From Piscirickettsiaceae bacterium (GTDB lineage: Bacteria > Pseudomonadota > Gammaproteobacteria > PS1 > Pseudothioglobaceae), in contig DTVJ01000179.1 in assembly GCA_012963565.1 (NCBI GenBank), forward strand, positions 1 through 21,041: a stretch of DNA of 21,041 bases, read 5' to 3'. The stretch's first letter is position 1, and each line of letters begins with the position of its first letter. Positions 14,222 through 21,041 of the stretch are shown here, one piece after another. The notes beneath the pieces are model-generated. The model saw nothing but the letters and a program-made list of their open reading frames with translations. It searched no databases and was not told where the DNA came from. The position numbers and the translations under genes are program-made.

Positions 14222-15096
14222 TAGTTCACCCTGAAATGGAATAAAATTTCGCGATCAAACACGCTATTGTCTGGCGCAGGTGGTAATGGCGATGCTTTAT
14301 ACACTGCTCGTTCAATGGCATCTTTAAATGATTTAGCCCTGGTGTTGTTATCAATTTTGCAAGATTGTACATTCACACTCTGCACATTGCCGTCAAGATC
14401 TTGCAAGATATAAACATCACAACCCCAATGATCTTCTGCGCCTTGATAACGCCACTGGTTCCTTACTCTAGAGGCGATTTGATTAATGTAATTAACTTTA
14501 AGTTCATTCAGTATATCTTCTTGAGCAATTTCTCTGTCTTGATCTTCTTCTTGTTGTATCTCTTTGGTTAATGCACGCTTGCTTTGTTCTTTTTTAAATT
14601 TCTTAGATTCGGCCTTTCTTTGTTTTTCAATTTCTTGCTTCTTCTTTTCAGCTTCTTTAGCTTTTTTCTCTGCTATTTTTTTCTTGTTTTCAGCCTCTTT
14701 TCTTTTCTTTTCAGCAAAAGCTTTAGCCTTTTTCTCTTCTTCAGTCTTTGCTTTGAGTTGGTTAATCTTTCTCTGTTTTTTATAACGCTCGTCTTCTAAT
14801 ACTTTTAAACGCTTTTCCTCACGCCTAATCTTTAACTCTTTTTTCTTTTGGATATCAACCAAACGTTGTTTTTCTTTTTTGATTTCAGTCAAGTCAATAG
14901 TGACTGCCTTGGGAACAGATCTAGATTCCTTGGGTTTTTGTTGTGGAATCTCCCAACGCTGAACACTTGAGAAAAGAAGACCAAACATCAAAATAAGATG
15001 CAGTACAATGGCCGTCCAAAAAGCGATCGGATGACTTTTAGCAATCTCGGGTAATTTGATTTTTTTAATGAAATCAGTACCCATACTATTTGGCAT
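14221..15096 (-). CDS. tolA: Tol-Pal system protein TolA
   Basis: Inner-membrane protein that spans the periplasm and transmits TolQR proton-motive work to the outer membrane during cell constriction. It has 291 residues. One membrane helix (about 24-45) carries the Ser-His-Leu-Ser type motif as A29, H33, L40 and S44. A very Lys/Glu/Ala-rich helical domain follows (about 70-185), then a C-terminal TolA/TonB-like domain (about 200-291, with NQWRYQGAEDHWGCDVYILQ and two cysteines that could pair). It overlaps the tolR stop by 11 bases from the ATG at 15096; an in-frame ATG at 15084 is an alternative, and neither has a strong ribosome site. tolB and pal do not follow. Confidence 0.92.
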   Translation of the reverse strand: MPNSMGTDFIKKIKLPEIAKSHPIAFWTAIVLHLILMFGLLFSSVQRWEIPQQKPKESRSVPKAVTIDLTEIKKEKQRLVDIQKKKELKIRREEKRLKVLEDERYKKQRKINQLKAKTEEEKKAKAFAEKKRKEAENKKKIAEKKAKEAEKKKQEIEKQRKAESKKFKKEQSKRALTKEIQQEEDQDREIAQEDILNELKVNYINQIASRVRNQWRYQGAEDHWGCDVYILQDLDGNVQSVNVQSCKIDNNTRAKSFKDAIERAVYKASPLPPAPDNSVFDREILFHFRVN

Positions 15097-15538
15097 CTGG
15101 AGATTCGGTCACAATACCAACTTTATCAACCCCATGTTTTTGTAAAAAAGACATTAGTGCAATGACCGACCCATAAGCAACCTCGCGATCACCTCTAACA
15201 AATACTTTCATTGTTGGAAAGGCTTGTAATCTAGCCTGTACACGTGCGGCAACTCTACCCAGCGGTAAACGATCGCCTTGAGACACCTCAGCACTTTCAT
15301 CATCCATGGAATTAATAAAATATTCACCAACCCGATTGATGGTAATAATGGTGGGTTGTTGTTCAGTAAAGTCAACCATTTTTGCTTCAGCTGAGGGTAA
15401 ATCAACCTCAATACCTTGCTCGATAATGGGTGTGGTCATCATGAAGATTACCAACAAAACCAACATCACATCAATATAGGGAACAATATTGATTTGTGCG
15501 TCTACCTGAGGTCTAATACGTTTTGGTAATTCGATCAT
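15086..15538 (-). CDS. tolR: Tol-Pal system protein TolR (ExbD family)
   Basis: Forms the proton channel of the Tol motor together with TolQ. The 150 residues have one N-terminal membrane helix, INIVPYIDVMLVLLVIFMMT, whose D23 aligns with the essential E. coli TolR Asp23. A periplasmic domain follows, with VDLPSAEAK and VFVRGDREVAYGSVIALMSF as in ExbD/TolR. It follows tolQ after 12 bases. Assignment as TolR rather than ExbD rests on the ybgC-tolQ-tolR-tolA order. Confidence 0.95.
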   Translation of the reverse strand: MIELPKRIRPQVDAQINIVPYIDVMLVLLVIFMMTTPIIEQGIEVDLPSAEAKMVDFTEQQPTIITINRVGEYFINSMDDESAEVSQGDRLPLGRVAARVQARLQAFPTMKVFVRGDREVAYGSVIALMSFLQKHGVDKVGIVTESPDAK

Positions 15539-15550
15539 CGTCGTTAAGAA

Positions 15551-16219
15551 TTATTTTTGTCTTTGGAAAATAACAAACAACTCTTCAATAAAAGCAGTGT
15601 AATTATTAGCAATGGCCTCAACTTGAGAAACCAAACGATTATAAGCCATGGTAGCTGGAATAGCCGCAAACAAACCAAAGGCTGTTGCAATCAGCGCCTC
15701 TGCAATACCGGGTGCGACAATAGCAATAGTAGCTTGCTTAACTGACGCCAGACCAATGAACGAGTGCATGATTCCCCACACAGTGCCAAATAACCCAATA
15801 TATGGGCTTGATGAGGCAATCATTGCCAAAACACTCAAACCACCATCTAGGCGATCAATTTCATTATTGGCTGTGGTATTCATTGAACGATAAGCACGCT
15901 CAGAGTTCATCACTAATGCTTGATTAGAAGAGGATATTGAATGCGTAAACTCGCCGTAGCCAGAGCCAAAAATATGCTCCATTGGTGTGCGCTCAGCAGC
16001 AATTTCTGGGATTTGACTGTGTAGCTTGTCTAAATCCGTATCTTCAAGAAAATTATTATGAAACTTGGTAATGTCTCTTTTGGCATCAAATAAAGTTTTC
16101 TTTTTTGATAAGATCAACGTCCAAGAATAAACGCTCATTAATACCAAGATAAACATTACTACCTGGACTACAAAACCAGCACTGAGGATTAGACTAAGAA
16201 TTGACAAACTGTTATCCAT
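15551..16219 (-). CDS. tolQ: Tol-Pal system protein TolQ (MotA/ExbB family)
   Basis: Stator subunit of the Tol motor. Its 222 residues hold three membrane segments: about 12-36, then the pair around 132-155 (SSSPYIGLFGTVWGIMHSF) and 166-190 (APGIAEALIATAFGLFAAIP), with the cytoplasmic loop between the first two, as in TolQ/ExbB. Its start overlaps the ybgC stop by 8 bases. Confidence 0.96.
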   Translation of the reverse strand: MDNSLSILSLILSAGFVVQVVMFILVLMSVYSWTLILSKKKTLFDAKRDITKFHNNFLEDTDLDKLHSQIPEIAAERTPMEHIFGSGYGEFTHSISSSNQALVMNSERAYRSMNTTANNEIDRLDGGLSVLAMIASSSPYIGLFGTVWGIMHSFIGLASVKQATIAIVAPGIAEALIATAFGLFAAIPATMAYNRLVSQVEAIANNYTAFIEELFVIFQRQK

Positions 16220-16610
16220 TTATTTTCTCCATAATGATCGACGGAATACCGCAAGGTTTAAAACTATTGGCACTCAAACATGCCACGGTTATTTTTGCCT
16301 CAAATAATACCTTATTTTGCTTTGAACTCATTATTTTCTGTGAAAAAATCAGACTGGCGCGACCAACTTTTTCAATCAAAGTTTTCACACTCAATAAATC
16401 ATTAAATCTTGCTGGTGATCGATAATCAGCATTAATTGATCTGACTGCAAAAATCACATTCTGTTGCTCGATTAGATCATCTTGTTCAAAACCCAAAGCT
16501 CTAAGGTACTCGGTACGCCCTCTTTCAATAAATTTAAGATAATTGGCATAATAAACTACGCCACCGCTGTCTGTATCCTCGTAATAAACTCTAATGTTTA
16601 TCTTACTCAT
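16212..16610 (-). CDS. ybgC: Tol-Pal associated acyl-CoA thioesterase YbgC
   Basis: Hotdog-fold thioesterase that hydrolyses acyl-CoA and is usually the first gene of the tol-pal cluster. The length is 132 residues. The family signature YYEDTDSGGVVYYANYLKFI (9-28) includes the catalytic aspartate (D14), followed by ERGRTEYLR. It overlaps ruvB upstream by 8 bases and tolQ downstream by 8 bases. The physiological acyl substrate is not evident from sequence. Confidence 0.95.
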   Translation of the reverse strand: MSKINIRVYYEDTDSGGVVYYANYLKFIERGRTEYLRALGFEQDDLIEQQNVIFAVRSINADYRSPARFNDLLSVKTLIEKVGRASLIFSQKIMSSKQNKVLFEAKITVACLSANSFKPCGIPSIIMEKING

Positions 16611-17631
16611 TAAATAGATCTTTTGTGTTTGAAGGATTGGTTAACCCTAGATGTGAATAAGCTAAATCTGTCGCACTACGTCCACGCGGGGTACGCATAA
16701 TAAAACCTTGCTGAATTAAATAAGGCTCTACCATATCTTCTAAGGTGCCTCGGTCTTCGCCAATCGCTGTTGAAAGCGTATCCAAACCAACTGGACCACC
16801 TGAGAATTTCTGCGTCATAATAGATAAATAATCTCTATCTAATTGCTCTAAACCACGCTCATCCACCTTGAGCGCAATCAAAGCATCGTGTGCAATTTGC
16901 TGATGAATCACACCATCAGTTTTAACATCAGCAAAATCACGCACTCTACGTAATAAGCGATTGGCGATTCTAGGGGTGCCACGTGAACGCTTGGCAATTT
17001 CTAATGCACCATTTGATTCAATATGAATCCCAAGAATAGCAGCTGAACGTTGAACAATTTTCTGTAAATCTTTAACCTTATAAAACTGCAAGCGCTGAAC
17101 AATACCAAATCTATCTCTCAGCGGTGAGGTGAGCATGCCTGCACGTGTAGTAGCACCAATCAAGGTAAATGGCGGAAGGTCTAATTGTACTGAATGTGCG
17201 GCCACGCCTTCACCCATCATAATATCAAGTTTAAAATCTTCCAAGGCCGGATACAGGATTTCCTCAACCACTGGGTTAAGACGGTGAATTTCATCAATGA
17301 ATAAAATATCGTAGGGTTCAAGCTTGGTTAAGATTGCAGCCAAATCTCCGGAACGCTCTAGCACTGGACCAGAGGTTTGTTTAAGCCCCGCACCCATTTG
17401 ATTAGCAACCACATTAGCCAATGTGGTTTTACCTAGACCTGGAGGACCATAAATCAAAGAATGATCTAGTGCCTCACCCCGCTTTTTAGCGGCTTCAATA
17501 AACAATGACATTTGTGACTTAACATCATCTTGACCAATGTATTCAGAAAATGAATCTGGACGCACCGACGTCATCACAATGTCTTCACTACCTTGGTCTT
17601 GTCCACCTACTAAAGAGTCTTGTTCTATCAT
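16603..17631 (-). CDS. ruvB: Holliday junction branch migration helicase RuvB
   Basis: Hexameric AAA+ motor that drives branch migration with RuvA. It has 342 residues, normal length. Walker A is GPPGLGKTT (62-70), Walker B FIDEIHR (111-117), sensor 1 IGATTRAGML, and the arginine-finger segment LRDRFG (171-176). The lid domain follows (RSRGTPRIANRLLRRVRDFA), then the C-terminal winged helix (DTLSTAIGEDRGTLEDMVEP). It lies 22 bases after lolB and overlaps ybgC by 8 bases. The ruvA-ruvB pair is split: ruvA is not here and ruvC is about 8 kb away. ruvB-ybgC-tolQRA is a recurrent order in gammaproteobacteria. Confidence 0.98.
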   Translation of the reverse strand: MIEQDSLVGGQDQGSEDIVMTSVRPDSFSEYIGQDDVKSQMSLFIEAAKKRGEALDHSLIYGPPGLGKTTLANVVANQMGAGLKQTSGPVLERSGDLAAILTKLEPYDILFIDEIHRLNPVVEEILYPALEDFKLDIMMGEGVAAHSVQLDLPPFTLIGATTRAGMLTSPLRDRFGIVQRLQFYKVKDLQKIVQRSAAILGIHIESNGALEIAKRSRGTPRIANRLLRRVRDFADVKTDGVIHQQIAHDALIALKVDERGLEQLDRDYLSIMTQKFSGGPVGLDTLSTAIGEDRGTLEDMVEPYLIQQGFIMRTPRGRSATDLAYSHLGLTNPSNTKDLFNE

Positions 17632-17653
17632 ACTAAATTGCTGAATTTTTCTA

Positions 17654-18172
17654 TCATTTTAACTGATTAACTTCACTAATCAGCAGTTTGATTTTAATTG
17701 GTTTTGTGAGGTGGTTAAGGCGCACGATTTTAGGGTAGTTCACCTTGTTAATTTGCTGATAATTAGCAATACTAATTGCCCACTTGTCGTCAACTTGTTG
17801 CTCATGTTGAAATAGAATAGGCGCTAATTTTTGAATAGGAAAATACCAGCCTAACTCTCTTGTCATCCAATGTTCAAAATTAGATTCAACAAGCTTACCA
17901 TCTACCAATAAACCTAGGTTATTTGATTCGATCATTATCTGTCCAACCCCTAGTGTAGCGGTTAGGGTAAGCTGGTAAGCTTGTTTTTTAAAATCAAGTT
18001 TAAAACCTACGTTCTCAGTTCTGCCATTAAACACCACGCCAACCCTACCCTGCGCCTGCCATGCATCAGGAACAACTTTAAATGTATTGCTGGTATGAAC
18101 CACTTGTTCTGGTATGGTGCTACAACCACTCAATAACATAACCAATAACCAGATTCTAATCATGGCGCTCAT
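17654..18172 (-). CDS. lolB: Outer-membrane lipoprotein insertion protein LolB
   Basis: Receives lipoproteins from LolA and inserts them into the outer membrane. The 172 residues begin with a lipoprotein signal, MSAMIRIWLLVMLLSGC, with lipobox LLSGC and acylated C17. The mature part (DAWQAQGRVGVVFNGR, then FKLDFKKQAYQLTLTATLGV and LGWYFP) follows the LolB pattern. An ATG at 18163 (MIRIWLL) is an equally good start. hemA lies divergent, as commonly seen for lolB, and ruvB follows; lolB is otherwise often next to ispE and prs. Confidence 0.85.
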   Translation of the reverse strand: MSAMIRIWLLVMLLSGCSTIPEQVVHTSNTFKVVPDAWQAQGRVGVVFNGRTENVGFKLDFKKQAYQLTLTATLGVGQIMIESNNLGLLVDGKLVESNFEHWMTRELGWYFPIQKLAPILFQHEQQVDDKWAISIANYQQINKVNYPKIVRLNHLTKPIKIKLLISEVNQLK

Positions 18173-18187
18173 TCTAGCATTAACTTG

Positions 18188-18193
18188 TATAAT
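18188..18193 (+). promoter_or_regulatory. Candidate -10 box for hemA-prfA
   Basis: A perfect TATAAT lies in the 56-base gap between the divergent lolB and hemA starts, placing transcription start near 18200 and giving a leader of about 29 bases. No convincing -35 hexamer is found 16-18 bases upstream, so the call depends on one hexamer in AT-rich DNA. Confidence 0.4.
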
Positions 18194-18228
18194 TAAGCGT
18201 TTGTTTGAGTTTGTTTATTAAGTCTTCT

Positions 18229-19488
18229 ATGCAGCGTATCGCAATTTTGAGTGTCAACCATCAACTCGCACCCGTTGAAGTGCGAGAAAAAGTTGCGTTT
18301 GCGTCTGGGGAATTAGCTAATGCCCTGGGGCATCTCAACAATACCGACGGTATTGAAGCTTGCGCCATTCTTTCTACTTGTAATCGTGCTGAAGTTTATG
18401 CAATTGTTGATGCAGATAACACCCAAGAAATACTGAGTGATTATTTAGCCAATACTCACAGCATTCAACGCGCAGAGTTAGATCCTTATTTGAGTTATTT
18501 TGAAGACGATGATGCAGTAACGCATATTTGCCATGTGGCAACAGGGTTAGATTCTTTAGTATTAGGCGAGCCACAAATCTTAGGCCAACTTAAAGATGCT
18601 TACCATGCCGCTAAAGAAGCGGACACACTCAATAAGCTATTAGAAAAGCTGTTTCAACATGCATTTTCAACGGCTAAAAAAGTCAGAACTGATACAGAAA
18701 TCGGCTCTTCACCCGTATCTGTGGCTTATTGCGCGGTCAAACTCAGTGAAAAGATTTTTGCCGATCTAGCAGAACAAACAGTGCTACTTATCGGTGCTGG
18801 TGAGATGATTGAACTATGTGCACAACACCTGAGCCAAAAAGGTGTTCGTAATATGATTGTGGCCAATAGAACGGTAGAAAATGCTGAAAAAATTGCCTCA
18901 CTATACGGGGCTAAGGCTGTCAGCCTCAAGCAGTTTTCAAACATTATTCACGAAGCCGATATTATTATTTCTTCTACTGCAGCGTCGGTACCTATCATTG
19001 GTAAAGGTCTGATCGAAACAGCACTCAAACTACGTAAACATAGGCCTATGTTTATGCTTGATATTGCCATTCCTAGAGATATTGAGCCCGAAGTCAGTCA
19101 GCTTGATGATGTGTTTTTATACACCGTCGATGATCTTCAACAAGTGGTGAATGACAACATAGGTAGTAGACAAAAAGAAAAAGCATTAGCCGAAGAAATT
19201 ATCATTGGTCAAAACAAAAAATTTGACGACTGGCTGGCTACACTACCGCATGAACAAATAGTTCAATCGTATCGACAGAGCGCCTACCATATTAAAAATG
19301 TGGCCGTTGAAGCCGCACTAAAAAAACTAAAAAAAGGCGGAGACTCAGCGGCTATTATTACCCAATTGGCTGATCAGCTTACCAATAAACTGTTACACAC
19401 GCCGTTTAGTAATATCAAACAAGTCTCTGAAGAGCAGCTCGCTCAATGCGAAGGTTGTGTGCCCAATATTAAGTCTAAAAAATCATGA
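18229..19488 (+). CDS. hemA: Glutamyl-tRNA reductase
   Basis: First committed enzyme of the C5 heme pathway: reduces glutamyl-tRNA to glutamate-1-semialdehyde with NADPH. I start at the ATG at 18229 (MQRIAILSVNHQLAPVEVRE, 419 residues, normal length); a TTG eight codons earlier is less likely. The catalytic cysteine is C51 in ILSTCNRAEVY. SLVLGEPQILGQLKDAYHAA is the conserved substrate-binding stretch. The NADPH domain has LLIGAGEMIELCAQHL, then MIVANRTVENA and DIIISSTAA. The C-terminal dimerisation helices end with QCEGCVPN. It overlaps prfA by 4 bases, the standard hemA-prfA coupling. Confidence 0.97.
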   Translation: MQRIAILSVNHQLAPVEVREKVAFASGELANALGHLNNTDGIEACAILSTCNRAEVYAIVDADNTQEILSDYLANTHSIQRAELDPYLSYFEDDDAVTHICHVATGLDSLVLGEPQILGQLKDAYHAAKEADTLNKLLEKLFQHAFSTAKKVRTDTEIGSSPVSVAYCAVKLSEKIFADLAEQTVLLIGAGEMIELCAQHLSQKGVRNMIVANRTVENAEKIASLYGAKAVSLKQFSNIIHEADIIISSTAASVPIIGKGLIETALKLRKHRPMFMLDIAIPRDIEPEVSQLDDVFLYTVDDLQQVVNDNIGSRQKEKALAEEIIIGQNKKFDDWLATLPHEQIVQSYRQSAYHIKNVAVEAALKKLKKGGDSAAIITQLADQLTNKLLHTPFSNIKQVSEEQLAQCEGCVPNIKSKKS

Positions 19489-20576
19489 ACGCCTCTATAT
19501 TAACGAAGCTTGAGCAATTGTCTATGCGCCTTGAAGAAGTAGGTGCGATGTTGTCTGATCCTGATGTTGCCTCGGATCAAAAACAATTTCGTGAGCTCTC
19601 CATTGAACATGCCCAATTAACCCCAGTTAATGAACAATTTACCCAGTATTTAGCAACACAAGAAGACATCGAAGCCGCTGAAATGATGCTGCTTGAAGAT
19701 GACGACGAAATGAGAGCTATGGCTAAAGAGGAAATTACTGAAGGTAAGGTAAAACTAGAACAATTAGATTTAGAGCTTAAAAAAGCACTATTGCCTAAAG
19801 ACCCAAATGATTCTCGCAATATTATTATTGAAGTTAGGGCGGGTACAGGTGGTGATGAAGCGAGTATTTTCTCTGGTGATTTGTTTAGAATGTACACTCG
19901 CTATGCTGAAAAACAAAAATGGCAAATGGAGGTTTTGAGCTCTAACATTGGCGACCATGGTGGCTTTAAAGAAATCATCGCACGCATCAGTGGTGTCAAC
20001 GTGTATTCAAAACTCAAATTTGAATCAGGTGCACATCGAGTACAACGCGTACCAGAAACCGAATCTCAAGGACGTGTACATACTTCAGCTTGTACAGTGG
20101 CCATTATGCCTGAAGTAGAAAATATCGATGAAGTCAACATCAACATGAGTGATGTTCGGGTGGATACTTTTAGAGCCAGTGGAGCAGGTGGTCAGCACGT
20201 CAACAAAACCGATTCCGCAGTACGTGTCACTCACATACCAACGGGCACGGTAGTTGAATGTCAAGATGGTCGATCACAGCATAAAAACAAAGCACAAGCG
20301 CTATCAGTACTGGCATCCAGAATTCTTGATGCGCAACAACAAGTTCAGCAAAAAGAACAAGCTTCACAACGCAAAGAATTGATCGGCAGTGGCGATCGGT
20401 CGCAAAGAATTCGCACTTACAATTACCCACAAGGGCGTATTACCGATCACCGCATCAACCTCACGTTGTACAAATTGGCGGAAATCATGGAGGGTGATTT
20501 AGAATCGATTATTGAACCACTGATTGTTGAGCAACAAACCAACCAATTAACCGAACTGAATGATTCTCTAGGCTAA
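19485..20576 (+). CDS. prfA: Peptide chain release factor 1
   Basis: Terminates translation at UAA and UAG. It has 363 residues. The codon-recognition PxT motif is PET (190-192, in RVPETESQGRVHT), where E. coli RF1 has PAT. The catalytic GGQ is at 235-237 (ASGAGGQHVNKTDSAVRVTH), the glutamine methylated by PrmC in other bacteria. AGTGGDEASIFSGDLFRMY lies before it in the usual place. Its ATG overlaps the hemA stop (ATGA). prmC, normally next, is absent; the 3' end overlaps the convergent ZnuB-type gene by 9 bases. Confidence 0.97.
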   Translation: MNASILTKLEQLSMRLEEVGAMLSDPDVASDQKQFRELSIEHAQLTPVNEQFTQYLATQEDIEAAEMMLLEDDDEMRAMAKEEITEGKVKLEQLDLELKKALLPKDPNDSRNIIIEVRAGTGGDEASIFSGDLFRMYTRYAEKQKWQMEVLSSNIGDHGGFKEIIARISGVNVYSKLKFESGAHRVQRVPETESQGRVHTSACTVAIMPEVENIDEVNINMSDVRVDTFRASGAGGQHVNKTDSAVRVTHIPTGTVVECQDGRSQHKNKAQALSVLASRILDAQQQVQQKEQASQRKELIGSGDRSQRIRTYNYPQGRITDHRINLTLYKLAEIMEGDLESIIEPLIVEQQTNQLTELNDSLG

Positions 20577-21041
20577 ATTTTTACTAGCGAAGAACTGAGA
20601 CAGCACAAACAAAATTCCTAATGCAATCACAATAGCTGGACCAGTTGCTAGATCGTAATACATAGAGCCACTCAGGCCAATAATCACTGCTAGTATCGAA
20701 ACCAAAATAGATTTGAACACCATCTGACTCGGGGTACGGGCAAATACTTTAGCAATGGCTGGCGGGATAATCAGTAACGAAGTAATCAACAACACACCCA
20801 CGATTTGCACCGAAACAGATACCGCAAGTGCAATCATCAACATGAATAATAATTGATAAAAAGTATGCTTAATGCCTTCTGCTTTGGCTAAATCCTCATT
20901 TAAAGTCAGCAACAACAAGCGCTGCCAGAAGATAGACAACAAAGCTACAATCACGATTAGCACCGAATATACCCAAACAATATCACGATTGGTAATTGAT
21001 AAGATATCACCAAACAAAAGTGAGAAATAATCCATATTGGC
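20568..21041 (-). CDS. znuB: Zinc/manganese-type ABC transporter permease (ZnuB family), C-terminal part only
   Basis: Inner-membrane permease of the ABC-3 family that imports Zn or Mn. Only the last 157 codons are in the window; the gene continues off the right edge, as the frame stays open through 21041 and family members are about 260-280 residues. Visible are SLLFGDILSITNRDI, typical of the middle of ZnuB/MntB permeases, and the conserved LLITSLLIIPPAIAKVFAR, with four to five hydrophobic segments. An internal ATG at 21035 is not the start. Zinc is the more likely substrate from resemblance, but ZnuB and MntB-type permeases are hard to tell apart without the binding protein. Confidence 0.88.
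   Translation of the reverse strand, partial: ANMDYFSLLFGDILSITNRDIVWVYSVLIVIVALLSIFWQRLLLLTLNEDLAKAEGIKHTFYQLLFMLMIALAVSVSVQIVGVLLITSLLIIPPAIAKVFARTPSQMVFKSILVSILAVIIGLSGSMYYDLATGPAIVIALGILFVLSQFFASKNLA

Noticed and set aside
14564..14799. Phe/Ser/Leu-rich plus-strand reading frames of about 70 residues
   Set aside because: They are the antisense of the Lys/Glu-rich TolA helix: AAA/GAA codons read backwards give TTT/TTC. No ribosome site or family resemblance.
14540..14890. Repetitive Lys/Glu-coding stretch as a DNA repeat
   Set aside because: It is compositional, from the TolA helical domain; no exact tandem unit is repeated.
18205..18228. TTG start eight codons upstream in hemA
   Set aside because: The ATG at 18229 gives the conserved family N-terminus.

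Overview
The window is AT-rich (roughly 38-40% GC by eye), densely coded chromosomal DNA from a gammaproteobacterium. A form I RuBisCO large subunit of the proteobacterial IA type with a divergent CbbR-like regulator points to a chemoautotroph. The protein character and base composition suggest a relative of the sulfur oxidisers in the SUP05/Thioglobus/Bathymodiolus thiotrophic symbiont group. That placement is an inference; no sulfur-oxidation gene lies in the window. I see no insertion sequence, prophage, CRISPR array, tRNA or rRNA.

Layout. 1-1567: the 5' part of cbbL (minus strand, running off the left edge) and cbbR (plus), sharing a 93-base control region with a readable cbbL promoter. 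1574-3606: argJ-purU, translationally coupled (arginine synthesis and one-carbon metabolism). 3649-7040: an Fe(III) ABC transporter in the order ATPase, binding protein, permease. A strong terminator sits between the last two genes and a 16/19 Fur box lies upstream of the first. 7191-8324: a divergent cation diffusion facilitator (metal efflux), preceded by a perfect inverted repeat. 8333-8803: ruvC (minus). 8894-9268: a thioredoxin-family gene whose promoter overlaps another perfect inverted repeat.

9265-18172: thirteen minus-strand genes with overlaps or gaps of at most about 22 bases. In transcription order they are lolB, ruvB, ybgC, tolQ, tolR, tolA, an Xre/MbcA/ParS-like (DUF2384) gene, minC, glyS, dtd, a PGPGW-like membrane protein, an unrecognised anchored protein and a Spx/ArsC-like gene. 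This looks like one long transcription unit mixing outer-membrane lipoprotein insertion, recombination, envelope constriction (Tol), division-site control (MinC) and glycyl-tRNA charging and proofreading. Usual partners are absent: tolB-pal, minDE, glyQ and ruvA. 18229-20576: hemA-prfA (plus, ATGA overlap), without the usual prmC. 20568-21041: the C-terminal part of a ZnuB-type metal permease (minus).

The clearest points for a second look are the orphan DUF2384 gene inside a tol-min operon, the Fur-linked iron transporter with its internal terminator facing a metal exporter, and two unassigned perfect inverted repeats in promoter regions.
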